Positions 42,196-50,873 of a DNA stretch of 50,873 bases are shown piece by piece. Made by a program: the position numbers and the translations under genes. Under the pieces are notes generated by a model that made no database searches, was not told the DNA's origin, and saw only the letters and a program-made list of their open reading frames with translations. Position 1 is the first letter of the stretch; the number at the start of each line of letters is the position of its first letter. The stretch comes from Nostoc sp. KVJ20 (lineage in GTDB: Bacteria > Cyanobacteriota > Cyanobacteriia > Cyanobacteriales > Nostocaceae). Location of the stretch: assembly GCF_001712795.1 (NCBI RefSeq), contig NZ_KV757703.1, positions 23,757-74,629 on the forward strand, in the 5' to 3' direction.

Positions 42196-45100
42196 CTATC
42201 TCGTTAAGGTGAGAGTGCGGCGCTTCGTAACCATCTGATAGGATTCGATGATGTCACCTTCAACCCAATCATTGAATTTATCCATGCCGACACCGCATTC
42301 ATAACCGGCGTTGACCTCACGAGCATCTTCTTTCATCCGTTTTAAGGAGTCAAGGACGCCCTCAAAGATCACCTTACCGCCACGTCGCACCCTGACTTTG
42401 CAGTTGCGAATTAACTTGCCAGATTGAACGTAGCAACCGGCAACCGCACCACGACCGACTGGGAAGACGGCACGGACTTCGGTTTGACCCAAGGGTTCTT
42501 CCACCAACTCTGGTTCCAAAAGACCTTCCAAGGCATCTTGGATATCTTCTAGGAGTTTGTAGATGACGTTATATTCGCGGACATCGACACCTGCTTCATC
42601 GGCGGCTTGTCTAGCGCCACTGGCGAAGGTGGTGTTGAAGCCGATAATTACAGCGTTACTGGCAGCTGCTAAGTCGATATCTGTCTCGGTGATTTCCCCA
42701 GCAGTAGCCAACAGCATCCGAATTTGGACTTCGTTTTGCGGGATTTGCTTGAGCGCTCCCACAATGGCTTCCACTGAACCTTGTACGTCTCCCTTCAAGA
42801 TTAAGTTGAGTTCTTTCAACTCGCCTTCTTGTGCTTGAGCGGACAGGGTTGTAAGGGTAACACGACCTTGTAACAGGCGGGATAGGCGTTGTCTATCGGC
42901 GCGATCGCTAGCGAGTGCTCTGGCTTCTTTCTCGTTATGGAAGACCTCGAACTCGTCGCCTGCTGCTGGCACATCACTTAAACCTAGTACCTCGACAGCA
43001 AAGGAAGGAGAAGCAATGTCTACTCTCTTGCCTCTGTCATCCACCATTGCCCTGACTTTACCGAAAGCCGAGCCAGCTACCAAGATATCTCCCACATGCA
43101 GGGTGCCATTCTGAATTAGCAGGGTAGCAACTGCTCCCTTGGCTTTGTCCAGATGTGCTTCAATTACAGTTCCTTTGGCGGTACGATCTGGGTTGGCAGA
43201 TAGTTCTCCAACCTCTGCTACCAGCAGAATCATCTCTAAAAGCGTATCCAGGTTTTCACCCCTGATGGCGCTCACAGGAACCATGATCGTCTCACCACCC
43301 CAGTCTTCTGAGGTCAGACCATACTGGGTCAGTTCTTGTTTAACGCGTTCTGGCTGTGCCCCTTCTTTGTCAATTTTGTTGATTGCAACGACAATTGGCA
43401 CTCCCGCTGCTTGGGCGTGGCTAATGGCTTCAATGGTTTGGGGACGGACGCCATCATCAGCAGCCACTACCAATACGGCAATGTCTGTTACCCTTGCTCC
43501 TCGGGCCCGCATAGCGGTAAATGCTTCGTGACCAGGAGTATCCAAGAAGACTATCTGCTGGGGTTTACCCTCATGTTCCACATCCACATGGTATGCACCG
43601 ATGTGTTGAGTGATCCCACCAGCTTCGCCAGCAGCCACTTTGGTTTTGCGGATTGAGTCGAGCAGAGTTGTTTTACCGTGGTCTACGTGACCCATAATTG
43701 TCACGACTGGCGGACGACGGTGGAGATATTCTTGGTCTTCTGCACCAACCATTTCCGTAACTTTCCGAGCTTCTGCTTCTCGCTCGGCAGTTTCGACTTC
43801 TATTTCTAGTTCTTTTCCTACTAGGGTAATTGTGGGAATATCCAGATTTTGGGTGATACTCACCGCCATGCCTTTGAGGAACAGGATTTTCACAATCTCT
43901 GTATCAGGGACGGCTAAAACGTCAGACAGTTCTTGCACAGTCAACGGGCCTGTGATCACCACTTTTTCTGGACGATCGCGCTTTGTTTCGGCTTCTTGGC
44001 GACGGTTTTGGTGATGGTCACGACCAGACCCAGATTTAGAACCAGATTTAGAACCAGGCTTTCTCGCTCTTGCAGTTGGGGCGCTAGCAAGTGTTGCACC
44101 TGGCATCTGTACAGGTCGAGTCGCTTTGGGTTTGGGAGGACGAGCGATGGAAAGGCTAACTTGGACTGTGGCTGGTGAATCTATATCGTCATCATCCAAC
44201 AAATCTTCTTCAAACTCATCATCAAGTATGGGTTTGATCCGCTTGCCTTTGACGCCAGCTTTAGCCTTCTCTTTAACTTCGTCAATTATTTCCTCTTCTA
44301 CCCATTTTTTACCGCCTTTGGTCGGGCGAGGCGGACTTGGGCGTTTCAAATCGAGGAGATCCGGTGTGACTGGTTCATCACCAGAACCTTGAGATTTGCC
44401 CGCTATTCCTGACATCTGTCTAGGTGGAGTAGCGATCGGCATTGCGGCTGCTACACCTTCACCTGGACGCGCTGGCCTGGGTCGTTGCCCTTCTCCCAGT
44501 TGTGATGGTGCAGATGGTCTATTGCCCCTCTGCTCTGGTCTGGTGGGTGAAGGGGTAGGACGACTTGTTCTTTGTGGTGCGCCTGGTGGAGACTGGTCAG
44601 TTGGCAGTTTAGCGACTCTCGGCTTAATTTGCTCGCGATCGCCTTCGGCAGGTCGCAGCCGTTGGTCGCGTTTAAGGATTGGTTTATCTGCCTGAGAGGC
44701 TGGCTCATCTGCTACCTGGGCTTCTTCTGCCGCAGGTCTGGCTGGAGGAGCAACTAGTTGCGGTTTGATCGGTTTTTCTGACTTCGGTCTGGGTGGAACT
44801 ATTTTTTCCGGTTTTGGGGATGCTATTTTTTCCGGAGCCTGATTTGAATTAGGCGTTTGTTCCAGGTCAGCGATCGGAGGTTGCTCTTGAGTCTCTGATT
44901 GAGTCCGGGGCACAGGTCGAGTTGGTGCTGCCGGTTTCTGGGGTGAGACTGGTGTAGCGAAAGGCCGTGGAGGAGAGGGAGGATTAGCTTCAGACAAGGC
45001 AGCTTGGGTATTGGTAGCAAGTGACGCCTCTGGGGCGTTGGAAGTAGTATTTCTCAATATTTTGGGTTTGAGTATTTCCAAAATTTGCGGTTTGTGGGGT

Positions 45101-45357
45101 GCAGCAGGTCGGTTACGTCCGCCGTTCGGTGGTGAATTTGGCTTATGGCTGGTTGTACCTAGTTCCTTTTTGGCTGATACATTCGTAGTTGCAAGCTTTT
45201 CTGCTGCCGCCCGGATGTTTTCTGCCTCGGATTCTGAAATCGTGCTGCTATGACTTTTGACCGAGATGCTGAGCTGCTCGCAAATTGCTAATAGCTCTTT
45301 GTTATCCAAATTCAATTCCTTTGATAATTCATAAATTCTAACTTTGCCGTTGTTCAT
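42196..45357 (-). CDS. infB: Translation initiation factor IF-2
   Basis: IF-2 is the GTPase that places initiator tRNA on the 30S subunit and promotes 50S joining. The 1053-residue protein has an N-terminal IF2_N module (VRIYELSKELNLDNKELLAICEQL). A very long Pro/Arg/Lys/Gln-rich linker (about residues 70-440) follows, then a second IF2_N (LTVQELSDVLAVPDTEIVKILF). The G domain has GHVDHGKTT, GGITQHIGAY, DTPGHEAF, NKID and SAI. Domains II-IV follow, ending ESYQMVTKRRTLTLTR. The large linker is typical of cyanobacteria. It lies in the order rimP-nusA-ylxR-infB on the minus strand, as in many bacteria. Confidence 0.97.
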   Translation of the reverse strand: MNNGKVRIYELSKELNLDNKELLAICEQLSISVKSHSSTISESEAENIRAAAEKLATTNVSAKKELGTTSHKPNSPPNGGRNRPAAPHKPQILEILKPKILRNTTSNAPEASLATNTQAALSEANPPSPPRPFATPVSPQKPAAPTRPVPRTQSETQEQPPIADLEQTPNSNQAPEKIASPKPEKIVPPRPKSEKPIKPQLVAPPARPAAEEAQVADEPASQADKPILKRDQRLRPAEGDREQIKPRVAKLPTDQSPPGAPQRTSRPTPSPTRPEQRGNRPSAPSQLGEGQRPRPARPGEGVAAAMPIATPPRQMSGIAGKSQGSGDEPVTPDLLDLKRPSPPRPTKGGKKWVEEEIIDEVKEKAKAGVKGKRIKPILDDEFEEDLLDDDDIDSPATVQVSLSIARPPKPKATRPVQMPGATLASAPTARARKPGSKSGSKSGSGRDHHQNRRQEAETKRDRPEKVVITGPLTVQELSDVLAVPDTEIVKILFLKGMAVSITQNLDIPTITLVGKELEIEVETAEREAEARKVTEMVGAEDQEYLHRRPPVVTIMGHVDHGKTTLLDSIRKTKVAAGEAGGITQHIGAYHVDVEHEGKPQQIVFLDTPGHEAFTAMRARGARVTDIAVLVVAADDGVRPQTIEAISHAQAAGVPIVVAINKIDKEGAQPERVKQELTQYGLTSEDWGGETIMVPVSAIRGENLDTLLEMILLVAEVGELSANPDRTAKGTVIEAHLDKAKGAVATLLIQNGTLHVGDILVAGSAFGKVRAMVDDRGKRVDIASPSFAVEVLGLSDVPAAGDEFEVFHNEKEARALASDRADRQRLSRLLQGRVTLTTLSAQAQEGELKELNLILKGDVQGSVEAIVGALKQIPQNEVQIRMLLATAGEITETDIDLAAASNAVIIGFNTTFASGARQAADEAGVDVREYNVIYKLLEDIQDALEGLLEPELVEEPLGQTEVRAVFPVGRGAVAGCYVQSGKLIRNCKVRVRRGGKVIFEGVLDSLKRMKEDAREVNAGYECGVGMDKFNDWVEGDIIESYQMVTKRRTLTLTR

Positions 45358-45838
45358 CCACTCTTCCCCTTTAATTTACAGTTTTAGCGGATGGTTGCCT
45401 GGTTTGCGACATCTCCATCCTTGGATTACTGTTTTTAGGTTGCCGTTCAGTTTTTGCCGGTGCCTCCAATCAGGAAAGAGAGATGTTTCGGTTTAATAAT
45501 GGCATCCCCACCAGCAATGATGGTTAAGGGATACCCATAAAAATTTTTTAAATAAAAGATTTTTATAGGAACCCTGGACGCCGAACTGCGCCTGAGCGCT
45601 ACCAGGTTGCCATTTTGTAGTTTCTTGTTTTGTTGATTCTGAGTCTTCCACAACACAATCGATTACATCTTGTTCTGGGAATGTTGCTTCGCCCCTTTTG
45701 TTATTGGAGAGGCGAATGCTTTTTACACCCATTTACTATTTTGGCACTAACCTTGACGATCAACAGAGGGTGTGATGAAAGCGCGACTTGAGCTTTCTTT
45801 TCAATTCCTCTGGAGATTAGGTCACAAAGTTGTTCCAA
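45358..45838. other. Spacer between ylxR and infB
   Basis: 481 bp inside the operon. A minus-strand frame at 45493-45732 could encode 79 residues starting MGVKSIRLSNNKRGEATFPE. It has no RBS or recognised motif, and its second half is low quality with many bases in A/T runs. It is left uncalled. In some bacteria a ribosomal L7Ae-like gene (ylxQ) stands here; the frame does not resemble it. Confidence 0.45.
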
Positions 45839-46114
45839 TTAAATTTGGTTTTCGTTTTGGGTATTACTGCGGGCTAGACGTTGCCACAAGCTTTGGTACA
45901 GTGTTTCTGGCACTGATGCGTGTAGCGATCGCCCTAGTCGATTTTTTTTTTGAGCCGCTTGTAGGCAACTCATTTCCGGACAAATATAGGCGGAACGCCC
46001 CATGCCCTGATCTAATTGTACCTTTCCCGATGGAAAGACGCGGACAATCCGCCAAAACTCATCTTTTGAGCCTACTTTACGGCAACTAATACAGCGCCGA
46101 TAATTTGGTTTCAT
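45839..46114 (-). CDS. ylxR: YlxR family RNA-binding protein (DUF448)
   Basis: The 91-residue protein carries the family signature YRRCISCRKVGSKDEFWRIVR near the N-terminus, then GMGRSAYICPEMSCLQAAQKK and a basic C-terminal half. YlxR is a small RNA-binding protein encoded in nusA-infB operons; a nucleoid- or RNase P-related role has been suggested in other bacteria. The position between nusA and infB supports the call. The start is ATG at 46114. Confidence 0.93.
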   Translation of the reverse strand: MKPNYRRCISCRKVGSKDEFWRIVRVFPSGKVQLDQGMGRSAYICPEMSCLQAAQKKNRLGRSLHASVPETLYQSLWQRLARSNTQNENQI

Positions 46115-46262
46115 CGGTTTTTGATGATCTCAGTCCAGGATCATGGAAGTAAAAAGAAGTTTATTATTACTATTTTTTACTTATACCAAGTAGCTTTTGA
46201 GAAAATAATCCTTGAGACTGAGACTACAATCTACAGTATCAAAACTTTACAAAATTAATCAA

Positions 46263-47549
46263 TTATTCATCATCGTTATTGTCAAAACTATCCTCCTCTT
46301 CTAATTCGTCCTGATTTTCATCCTCTAATTCTTCTTCATAGTCGAGATCATCTTCCTCAGATTCCTCTGATTGATATTTTGTTCTGACGGCTGCAAATTT
46401 GGCATCTTCTCCTGCGAAGTCATACTTAGCTTTGTCTTTGATGTCTATTTTCCAACCAGTCAGGCGAGCTGCCAAACGGACGTTTTGCCCTTCTTTCCCT
46501 ATGGCCAAACTCAATTGATCTTCAGCGACTAGTACGTGAGTTTGCCGGGATTCAGGATCCATTAGCCGTACTTCATCTACCCGTGCTGGACTTAAGGCAT
46601 TAGCAATATATGTTGCTGGGTCTGGTGACCAGCGAATTACATCTATTTTTTCACCGCGTAATTCGTTGACTACCACTTGAATTCGTGATCCCCTGGCTCC
46701 AATACAAGCACCAACTGGGTCTACGTCGCGATCAAGAGTATCTACTGCTATCTTAGTCCGGGGGCCGACATAACGAGAGGGGGGATTTGCCTCCCTAGCT
46801 ACGGCAACAATCCGTACCACTTCATCTTCGATTTCTGGGACTTCGTTGGCGAACAGATAAACTACCAAACCAGCATCCGCACGAGACACAAGCAATTGCG
46901 GCCCTCGTTGCTGACCTTGGGAAACTTTTTTGAGATATACCTTGAAGGTGGCATTTGCCCGATAATTATCGTTGGGCAACTGTTCCCGCTTCGGTAATTC
47001 GGCTTCTACTTCTGGCTGACCAAAATTACTGCTGACTGCCAAAACTACAGATTGCCGCTCAAACCGCAGGACTCTTGCTTGCAGGACAGTTCCTTCTAAA
47101 TCTTGGAACTCTTCTTGCACCATCTGGCGCTGTTGATCCCGTAATTTTTGCGCCAATACCTGCTTAGTTTGCATTGCCGCCATCCGACCAAATTCTCCTT
47201 GATCGGGGGTAACATCCAGTACTACAGAGTCTCCTAACTGCGCTTCAGGAGCTACTTGTTGAACTTCGTCTAAGGAAATCTGATGGTCTGTGTTATCGAC
47301 CTCTTCAACAATGGTTTTAGTGGAAAGAACGCGAAACCCTTCTCCTTCAATATCAAGTTCTACTTCAAAATTCTCAAAATAATCTTCTTCAAACTGTTTG
47401 CGCTCTAAATTTTGGGCACGACGATAACGTTCATAACCTTTGAGTAGTGCTTCTCTAATAGCTGATTGAACTGCAAGCCGGGGTAAATTCCGCTCGCGAC
47501 TTATACTTTCAATTAATTCTTTTAATCCAGGTAAAGTAACCATTGACAT
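46263..47549 (-). CDS. nusA: Transcription termination/antitermination factor NusA
   Basis: NusA binds RNA polymerase and nascent RNA and tunes pausing and termination. The 428-residue protein has the N-terminal domain (LPGLKELIESISRERNLP) and an S1 domain (about residues 125-200). KH1 contains GACIGARGSRIQVVVNELRGEKIDVI and KH2 contains LSLAIGKEGQNVRLAARLTGW. A strongly acidic tail of about 40 residues follows, with no AR repeats, usual outside proteobacteria. The frame opens at a TTG at 47555, but the ATG at 47549 has AAAGGAG 7 nt upstream. It belongs to the rimP-nusA-ylxR-infB cluster. Confidence 0.96.
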   Translation of the reverse strand: MSMVTLPGLKELIESISRERNLPRLAVQSAIREALLKGYERYRRAQNLERKQFEEDYFENFEVELDIEGEGFRVLSTKTIVEEVDNTDHQISLDEVQQVAPEAQLGDSVVLDVTPDQGEFGRMAAMQTKQVLAQKLRDQQRQMVQEEFQDLEGTVLQARVLRFERQSVVLAVSSNFGQPEVEAELPKREQLPNDNYRANATFKVYLKKVSQGQQRGPQLLVSRADAGLVVYLFANEVPEIEDEVVRIVAVAREANPPSRYVGPRTKIAVDTLDRDVDPVGACIGARGSRIQVVVNELRGEKIDVIRWSPDPATYIANALSPARVDEVRLMDPESRQTHVLVAEDQLSLAIGKEGQNVRLAARLTGWKIDIKDKAKYDFAGEDAKFAAVRTKYQSEESEEDDLDYEEELEDENQDELEEEDSFDNNDDE

Positions 47550-47582
47550 AAGCAATCTCCTTTAAAAATTAGGAACTAGGGC

Positions 47583-47720
47583 CTGGGCATTGGGCATTGG
47601 GCATCGGGCATGGGGCATTGGGTGCAAAGGCAAAAGACTTGCAGCAACTTACCCTCTGCTCCTCTGCTCCTCTGCTCCTCTGCTCCTGCAATCCCTAGTC
47701 CCTCGTCCCTAGTCCCTAGC
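47583..47720. repeat. Tandem short repeats between rimP and nusA
   Basis: TTGGGCA heptads (47583-47623) are followed by CTCTGCTC units (about 47653-47687) and CCCTAGT units (about 47691-47719). They separate rimP from nusA within the cluster. Confidence 0.85.
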
Positions 47721-47734
47721 CTCTAATCACTTGT

Positions 47735-48196
47735 TTATCGGCGCTCGTCTAGCTGCACCTTAGTAATTAGGGAGCGGGGAATTTCGACTACACGACCTTT
47801 TTGGTTTAAGTAAAGTGTTGTCTCATCCCGGCGAATCAACTGACCAATCCACTCTTGTTGTCCGTCGTAGGGTGGCGAAGTGGAGATGATAACAGGAAAT
47901 CCTTTAAAAGAAATAAACTCCCTGTCTGTTACCAATTGCCGCGAAATACCAGGACTAGACACTTCCAAGACGTATTTATCTGGAACGATTTCCGCAGCAT
48001 CTAAGGAGGCTTCTAAAGCACGGCTCATCCTCTCACAATCATTCAAACCGGTGTCTTGCTGAGGATTGCGAATGTCTATCCGCAACACTGGTGGACTTTG
48101 GTTGGTGTGAAAAACCACGCCAACCACTTCCAATCCCAGTTCTTCTGCCACTGGTGTCGCCAAATCAATAATTTGTGGAACTAAAGGATGAGCCAT
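47735..48196 (-). CDS. rimP: Ribosome maturation factor RimP
   Basis: RimP assists 30S ribosomal subunit maturation. The 153-residue protein has the N-terminal domain (LVPQIIDLATPVAEELGLEVVGVVF), the DIRNPQQDTGLNDCERMSRALEASLD region and the signature YVLEVSSPGISRQL. A C-terminal SH3-like domain follows (IGQLIRRDETTLYL, ITKVQLDERR). The frame extends upstream to 48277, but the ATG at 48196 (MAHPLVPQII) gives the usual length; no strong RBS is seen. It is the first gene of the nusA-infB cluster here. Confidence 0.95.
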   Translation of the reverse strand: MAHPLVPQIIDLATPVAEELGLEVVGVVFHTNQSPPVLRIDIRNPQQDTGLNDCERMSRALEASLDAAEIVPDKYVLEVSSPGISRQLVTDREFISFKGFPVIISTSPPYDGQQEWIGQLIRRDETTLYLNQKGRVVEIPRSLITKVQLDERR

Positions 48197-48320
48197 GAGA
48201 GAATTCAATAAAAAAAGTGGGCTTCGACCCACTTCCTGCGATAGGTATATCTTCCAAGAAGTCTTGTGACGAACCAATCATGATTCGCCTAAATCGAGTT
48301 TAGCGCATTTATGGGATAGT

Positions 48321-48350
48321 CGGGCATTGGGCATCGGGCATTGGGCATTG
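48321..48350. repeat. TTGGGCA heptad repeats
   Basis: About four TTGGGCA/TCGGGCA units upstream of rimP, followed by purine-rich low-complexity DNA (AGAGGAGCGGGGGGCAGAGGGG). Confidence 0.8.
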
Positions 48351-48443
48351 AAAAGAGGCAGAGGAGCGGGGGGCAGAGGGGCAGAGGGGAAAACTCTTCT
48401 CCCTTGCTCCCTGCTCCTGCCCCCTGCTCCCTCTTCTAACCCT

Positions 48444-49892
48444 CTACCCTTCCCGTATTTTGGGGAAAGTAGTGCCTTTCTCAACTACTGCTGGAACTGA
48501 TACTTGTGTTCTTAGCTGCCTGGTTTGCTCGATAATTTGGTCTATGTCTTCTTGAGACAAACGCTGGACGTAGTTGATTTTTATTTCCTCTAAGAAGTCA
48601 AAAAGTAAACTCTGAATTTCTGAAAGTACGTGTTTTTCCTTCATTTCAGATCCCAAGGCATCACTGAAGCTTTGTACGAGTTGACTGGTGAGTTTTGCGC
48701 CAACTGGATCTTCAACAGCACTAACTAAAGTTTTGTAAAGATTAGTTGTGATTTGAGTCGCCATTTGTTCGCTTAATTGGGTTTGAGCTTGTCCCACGCC
48801 AGGGAGGTTCTGGAGGTTTCGGTAGACGGGAACTTGATGGAAGACGGTTTCGATGTTGTGGCGCAAAATGGCAACGATCGCAGGTTGAATTTCGGGTAAC
48901 ACTTGGTAAACAATTGTTTTTACCAAAAGACCTGCGATCGCTTCTACTTCATTCACATTATTAATATCTATGTAGGGACGTAAATTTTCTTGTTGCGAGA
49001 GCCAACTTGTTAATTCACCCCGCTGAATTGAACCCTGAACTTGATTAATTACCCTCACCACTACAACTTCTGTGAGTTCTTCGGCAAAGTTGGCGACAAT
49101 TCCCTGATGAATTTGTTTTCGCACTGGATGGAGATCCAATAATTGCGCTTGATCTAGGCGGACTAATACAGGTAAGACTCTCAACCATCGCCAAAATGGC
49201 AGTACTAAAAATAGGTCGTACCAACGCCACAATAGTGCTTCAAACCAGTTCAAACCAGGATGTTGGCGTCTGATTAAGAAGGTACGCCCCAGCAATTCTA
49301 CGCCAAATAAAATCACAAAGGGTAAGTCAAGAATCCAGAAGTTATCAACCAAATCGCCATTTTCACCGATTTGGCGGTAATAGTTAGTAGCAATCAAAGG
49401 GCTGATTCTATCGTTAAAAAAATTAATTTCTTGAATCCAGCCATTTTGTGATAAGTACGGCTGACTCCAAAAAGTGGCGAAGGATTGTTTTGCAGATTCG
49501 TTACCGATGCGATCGCGCATCCGATTTTTGATTTTTTCCAGAGTACCACTCTTATTCACTCCCGCGAACGGGTTAGTGTCAATCATCTCGTTGCTAAGAC
49601 GCCTTATTTCTTCTAGCTTGCTCTTTACCTCAGATGACTCTAAACCTGTTTGGCTGACTTGTTCTTCTAATGCCTTGACTGTTTCTAAATAATTTTTCGT
49701 GTCTCGATAGGGTTCAATACCCTTTACTGGATCATAAATCTGAATAATTTGGGGAATTTTTCGCAAGTAGAAATCCCGCCAAGGTACGTAACTTAAATCA
49801 AACAAAACTAATCCTAAATTTACGGTGGCAGCAATTGCCATAAATCTTTCAAACCAAATATTTCGCTGCTTAGAATATTTTATATTTTTCAT
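48444..49892 (-). CDS. Membrane protein of unknown function with voltage-sensor-like helices
   Basis: The 482-residue protein has one membrane segment near residues 17-36 and a charged, coiled region of about 140 residues. A membrane block follows at about 186-246, and then a long helical, Gln/Val-rich C-terminal part (about 250-460). The block contains FGVELLGR (Phe196, Glu199, Arg203), WYDLFLVLPF (Asp226) and RWLRVLPVLVR (Arg235, 238, 245). This resembles the S2-S3-S4 pattern of voltage-sensor domains. No pore or kinase motif was found. It may be a cyanobacterial conserved protein; I do not recognise a named family. Its start is ATG at 49892. Confidence 0.7.
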   Translation of the reverse strand: MKNIKYSKQRNIWFERFMAIAATVNLGLVLFDLSYVPWRDFYLRKIPQIIQIYDPVKGIEPYRDTKNYLETVKALEEQVSQTGLESSEVKSKLEEIRRLSNEMIDTNPFAGVNKSGTLEKIKNRMRDRIGNESAKQSFATFWSQPYLSQNGWIQEINFFNDRISPLIATNYYRQIGENGDLVDNFWILDLPFVILFGVELLGRTFLIRRQHPGLNWFEALLWRWYDLFLVLPFWRWLRVLPVLVRLDQAQLLDLHPVRKQIHQGIVANFAEELTEVVVVRVINQVQGSIQRGELTSWLSQQENLRPYIDINNVNEVEAIAGLLVKTIVYQVLPEIQPAIVAILRHNIETVFHQVPVYRNLQNLPGVGQAQTQLSEQMATQITTNLYKTLVSAVEDPVGAKLTSQLVQSFSDALGSEMKEKHVLSEIQSLLFDFLEEIKINYVQRLSQEDIDQIIEQTRQLRTQVSVPAVVEKGTTFPKIREG

Positions 49893-50277
49893 TTTTTGTC
49901 ATATATTATACGCTTCTTGTTTGTTGGAATACTCTAAGCTCTTTCATTTATGAATTTTCGGTTCTTTCCAATCAATTACAGTAATTTGCAGTTGATTAAA
50001 CCCCATTAGGGGGGAATATCTTTGCGTCCCTACTGTAATTTACTGTTCAAAGGGTGTATTCAATTCAAATGATAACTGCTGTATCTCTGCTAATCAAAGA
50101 TACTTCTTTGGATGGATGACACAAACTATTTTCTGTAGTTCTAGTTAAAATTGACAAAAATAAATCAAAAATTGTTCAAAAATCATTAAATAATCGCAAA
50201 AAAAGTTATTAAACAAACTTAAAATGCAGCTGTTAACATTTATAATCCTGCTGATTTAATCCAAAGGAGTTTTAAAT
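49893..50277. other. Intergenic region between divergent genes
   Basis: 385 bp, AT-rich, with no gene. An imperfect inverted repeat (TACAGTAATTTGCAGT near 49978 and ACTGTAATTTACTGT near 50033) flanks a GGGG-containing loop. The rest is unrecognised and should carry both promoters. Confidence 0.55.
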
Positions 50278-50873
50278 ATGTGGTGTGGGTTTGGAAAATC
50301 AAGCGCAACCTTTGCTGTTACTTGCCTGATAACTGCTAGTTTAGTTGTAGACACAGGTTTCGCAGCCCCTCAACGTAGCTATACGCCCCAGCAATTCCGT
50401 TCTGTATTGCGCGGATTAGGCTATAACGTCAAGGTCACAAATACTGCTTTGACGGATGAGGAAACTAAAAAGGCAATTCGTGAATTTCAGACAGGTTATA
50501 AGCTAAAGCCTGTTGATGGGATAGCAGGGCCAAAAACCCAAGATTTTGCTGCTAACATCGTTAAAATTCTGCAATCAAATTTGAATGCAGTGTTGAAGCC
50601 AAATCCTCCCTTACCGCGCGATCATTTTTATGGTCCCCAAATGGAAGCGGCGGTGAAGGAATACCAGAAGAAAAATCAGTTGGAAGAAACCGGAATTGCT
50701 AATTTAGCGCTCCGGCAAAAGCTTGATCAAGAAGCAAAGACACTTTTGGGTCAGCCAACAGCTAAACCAACAGCTAAACCGACAGCTACACCAACGGCTA
50801 AACCGACAGCTAAACCGACAGCTACACCAACAGCTAAACCGACAGCTAAACCAACAGCTACACCGACAGCTAC
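50278..50873 (+). CDS. Peptidoglycan-binding domain protein with PTAK/PTAT repeats (partial)
   Basis: The gene is cut by the window end, so only the first 198 codons are seen. A signal peptide (about residues 1-31, ending GFAAP) is followed by two PGB_1-type domains: YTPQQFRSVLRGLGYNVKVT through PVDGIAGPKTQDF, and a second ending YQKKNQLEETGIANLALRQKL. From about residue 160 a tandem of PTAK and PTAT units runs to the window edge, with K-K-T order repeated every three units. AAAGGAG lies 8 nt before the ATG. It is probably a secreted, cell-wall-bound protein; what follows the repeat is unknown. Confidence 0.88.
   Translation, partial: MWCGFGKSSATFAVTCLITASLVVDTGFAAPQRSYTPQQFRSVLRGLGYNVKVTNTALTDEETKKAIREFQTGYKLKPVDGIAGPKTQDFAANIVKILQSNLNAVLKPNPPLPRDHFYGPQMEAAVKEYQKKNQLEETGIANLALRQKLDQEAKTLLGQPTAKPTAKPTATPTAKPTAKPTATPTAKPTAKPTATPTA
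50758..50873 (+). repeat. In-frame 12-nt tandem repeat, 36-nt higher-order unit
   Basis: Units of CC(A/G)AC(A/G)GCTA(A/C)A encode PTAK, PTAK, PTAT in regular order, at least three times, and continue past the window edge. Confidence 0.85.

Noticed and set aside
45493..45732. Minus-strand ORF of 79 codons between ylxR and infB
   Set aside because: No RBS, a poor second half, an overlapping alternative frame, and no resemblance to YlxQ/L7Ae. It could be real, but support is too weak.

Overview
The window is chromosomal DNA of a filamentous cyanobacterium of the Nostoc/Anabaena type. The signs are frequent HIP1 octamers (GCGATCGC), tracts of short tandem heptanucleotide repeats (CCCCATT, TTGTCAT, TTGGGCA types), dispersed palindromes, and cyanobacteria-specific genes: rpaB, sasA, a CCB cytochrome b6f factor, a CRR7-like NDH-1 factor, DUF2854, DUF3493 and DUF1400. 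No phage, transposase gene or CRISPR array was seen.

Layout. 0.1-5.9 kb: a DUF456 membrane protein, an M48-family protein that has lost two zinc ligands, a CCB-like b6f assembly factor, divergent rpaB and radA, and a Uma2 nuclease-fold protein. 6.2-13.3 kb: an accessory peptide-export locus on the minus strand. It has an HlyD-type adaptor, a C39 peptidase-ABC transporter, four small double-glycine precursor genes (one of only 50 codons), a decayed fifth precursor, and three copies of a possible structured element. 13.5-17.1 kb: a phytol-kinase-like gene, yidD, a proline-rich small ORF, ychF and a secreted protein. 17.2-22.5 kb: a three-gene phosphorelay operon whose first gene has the cysteine signature of a DXCF cyanobacteriochrome. 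22.5-33.8 kb: gene-poor stretches with palindromic repeats, ppk1, a receiver-only regulator, a 57-aa conserved-looking gene, DUF2854, CRR7-like, a diguanylate cyclase and the clock output kinase sasA. 33.8-41.3 kb: an SLH lipoprotein, a PEP-CTERM GDSL hydrolase, an M42 peptidase, tRNA-Thr(CGU), DUF3493, a beta-helix/SLH protein and a stand-alone DUF1400 protein. 41.5-48.2 kb: the translation/transcription cluster rimP-nusA-ylxR-infB with a membrane protein at its end. 48.4-50.9 kb: a membrane protein with a voltage-sensor-like motif set and a peptidoglycan-binding protein cut by the window edge.

The strongest candidate for an undescribed system is the 6.2-13.3 kb locus. Three intact precursors carry a near-identical 25-residue leader ending in Gly-Gly and an identical ribosome-binding-site layout, but unrelated mature parts. 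One mature part is a 25-residue peptide of only basic, aromatic, aliphatic and small residues, with eight arginines. No modification enzyme is nearby, so unmodified secreted peptides (bacteriocin-like or signalling) are the simplest reading. All functional statements come from reading the sequence; no database search was possible.
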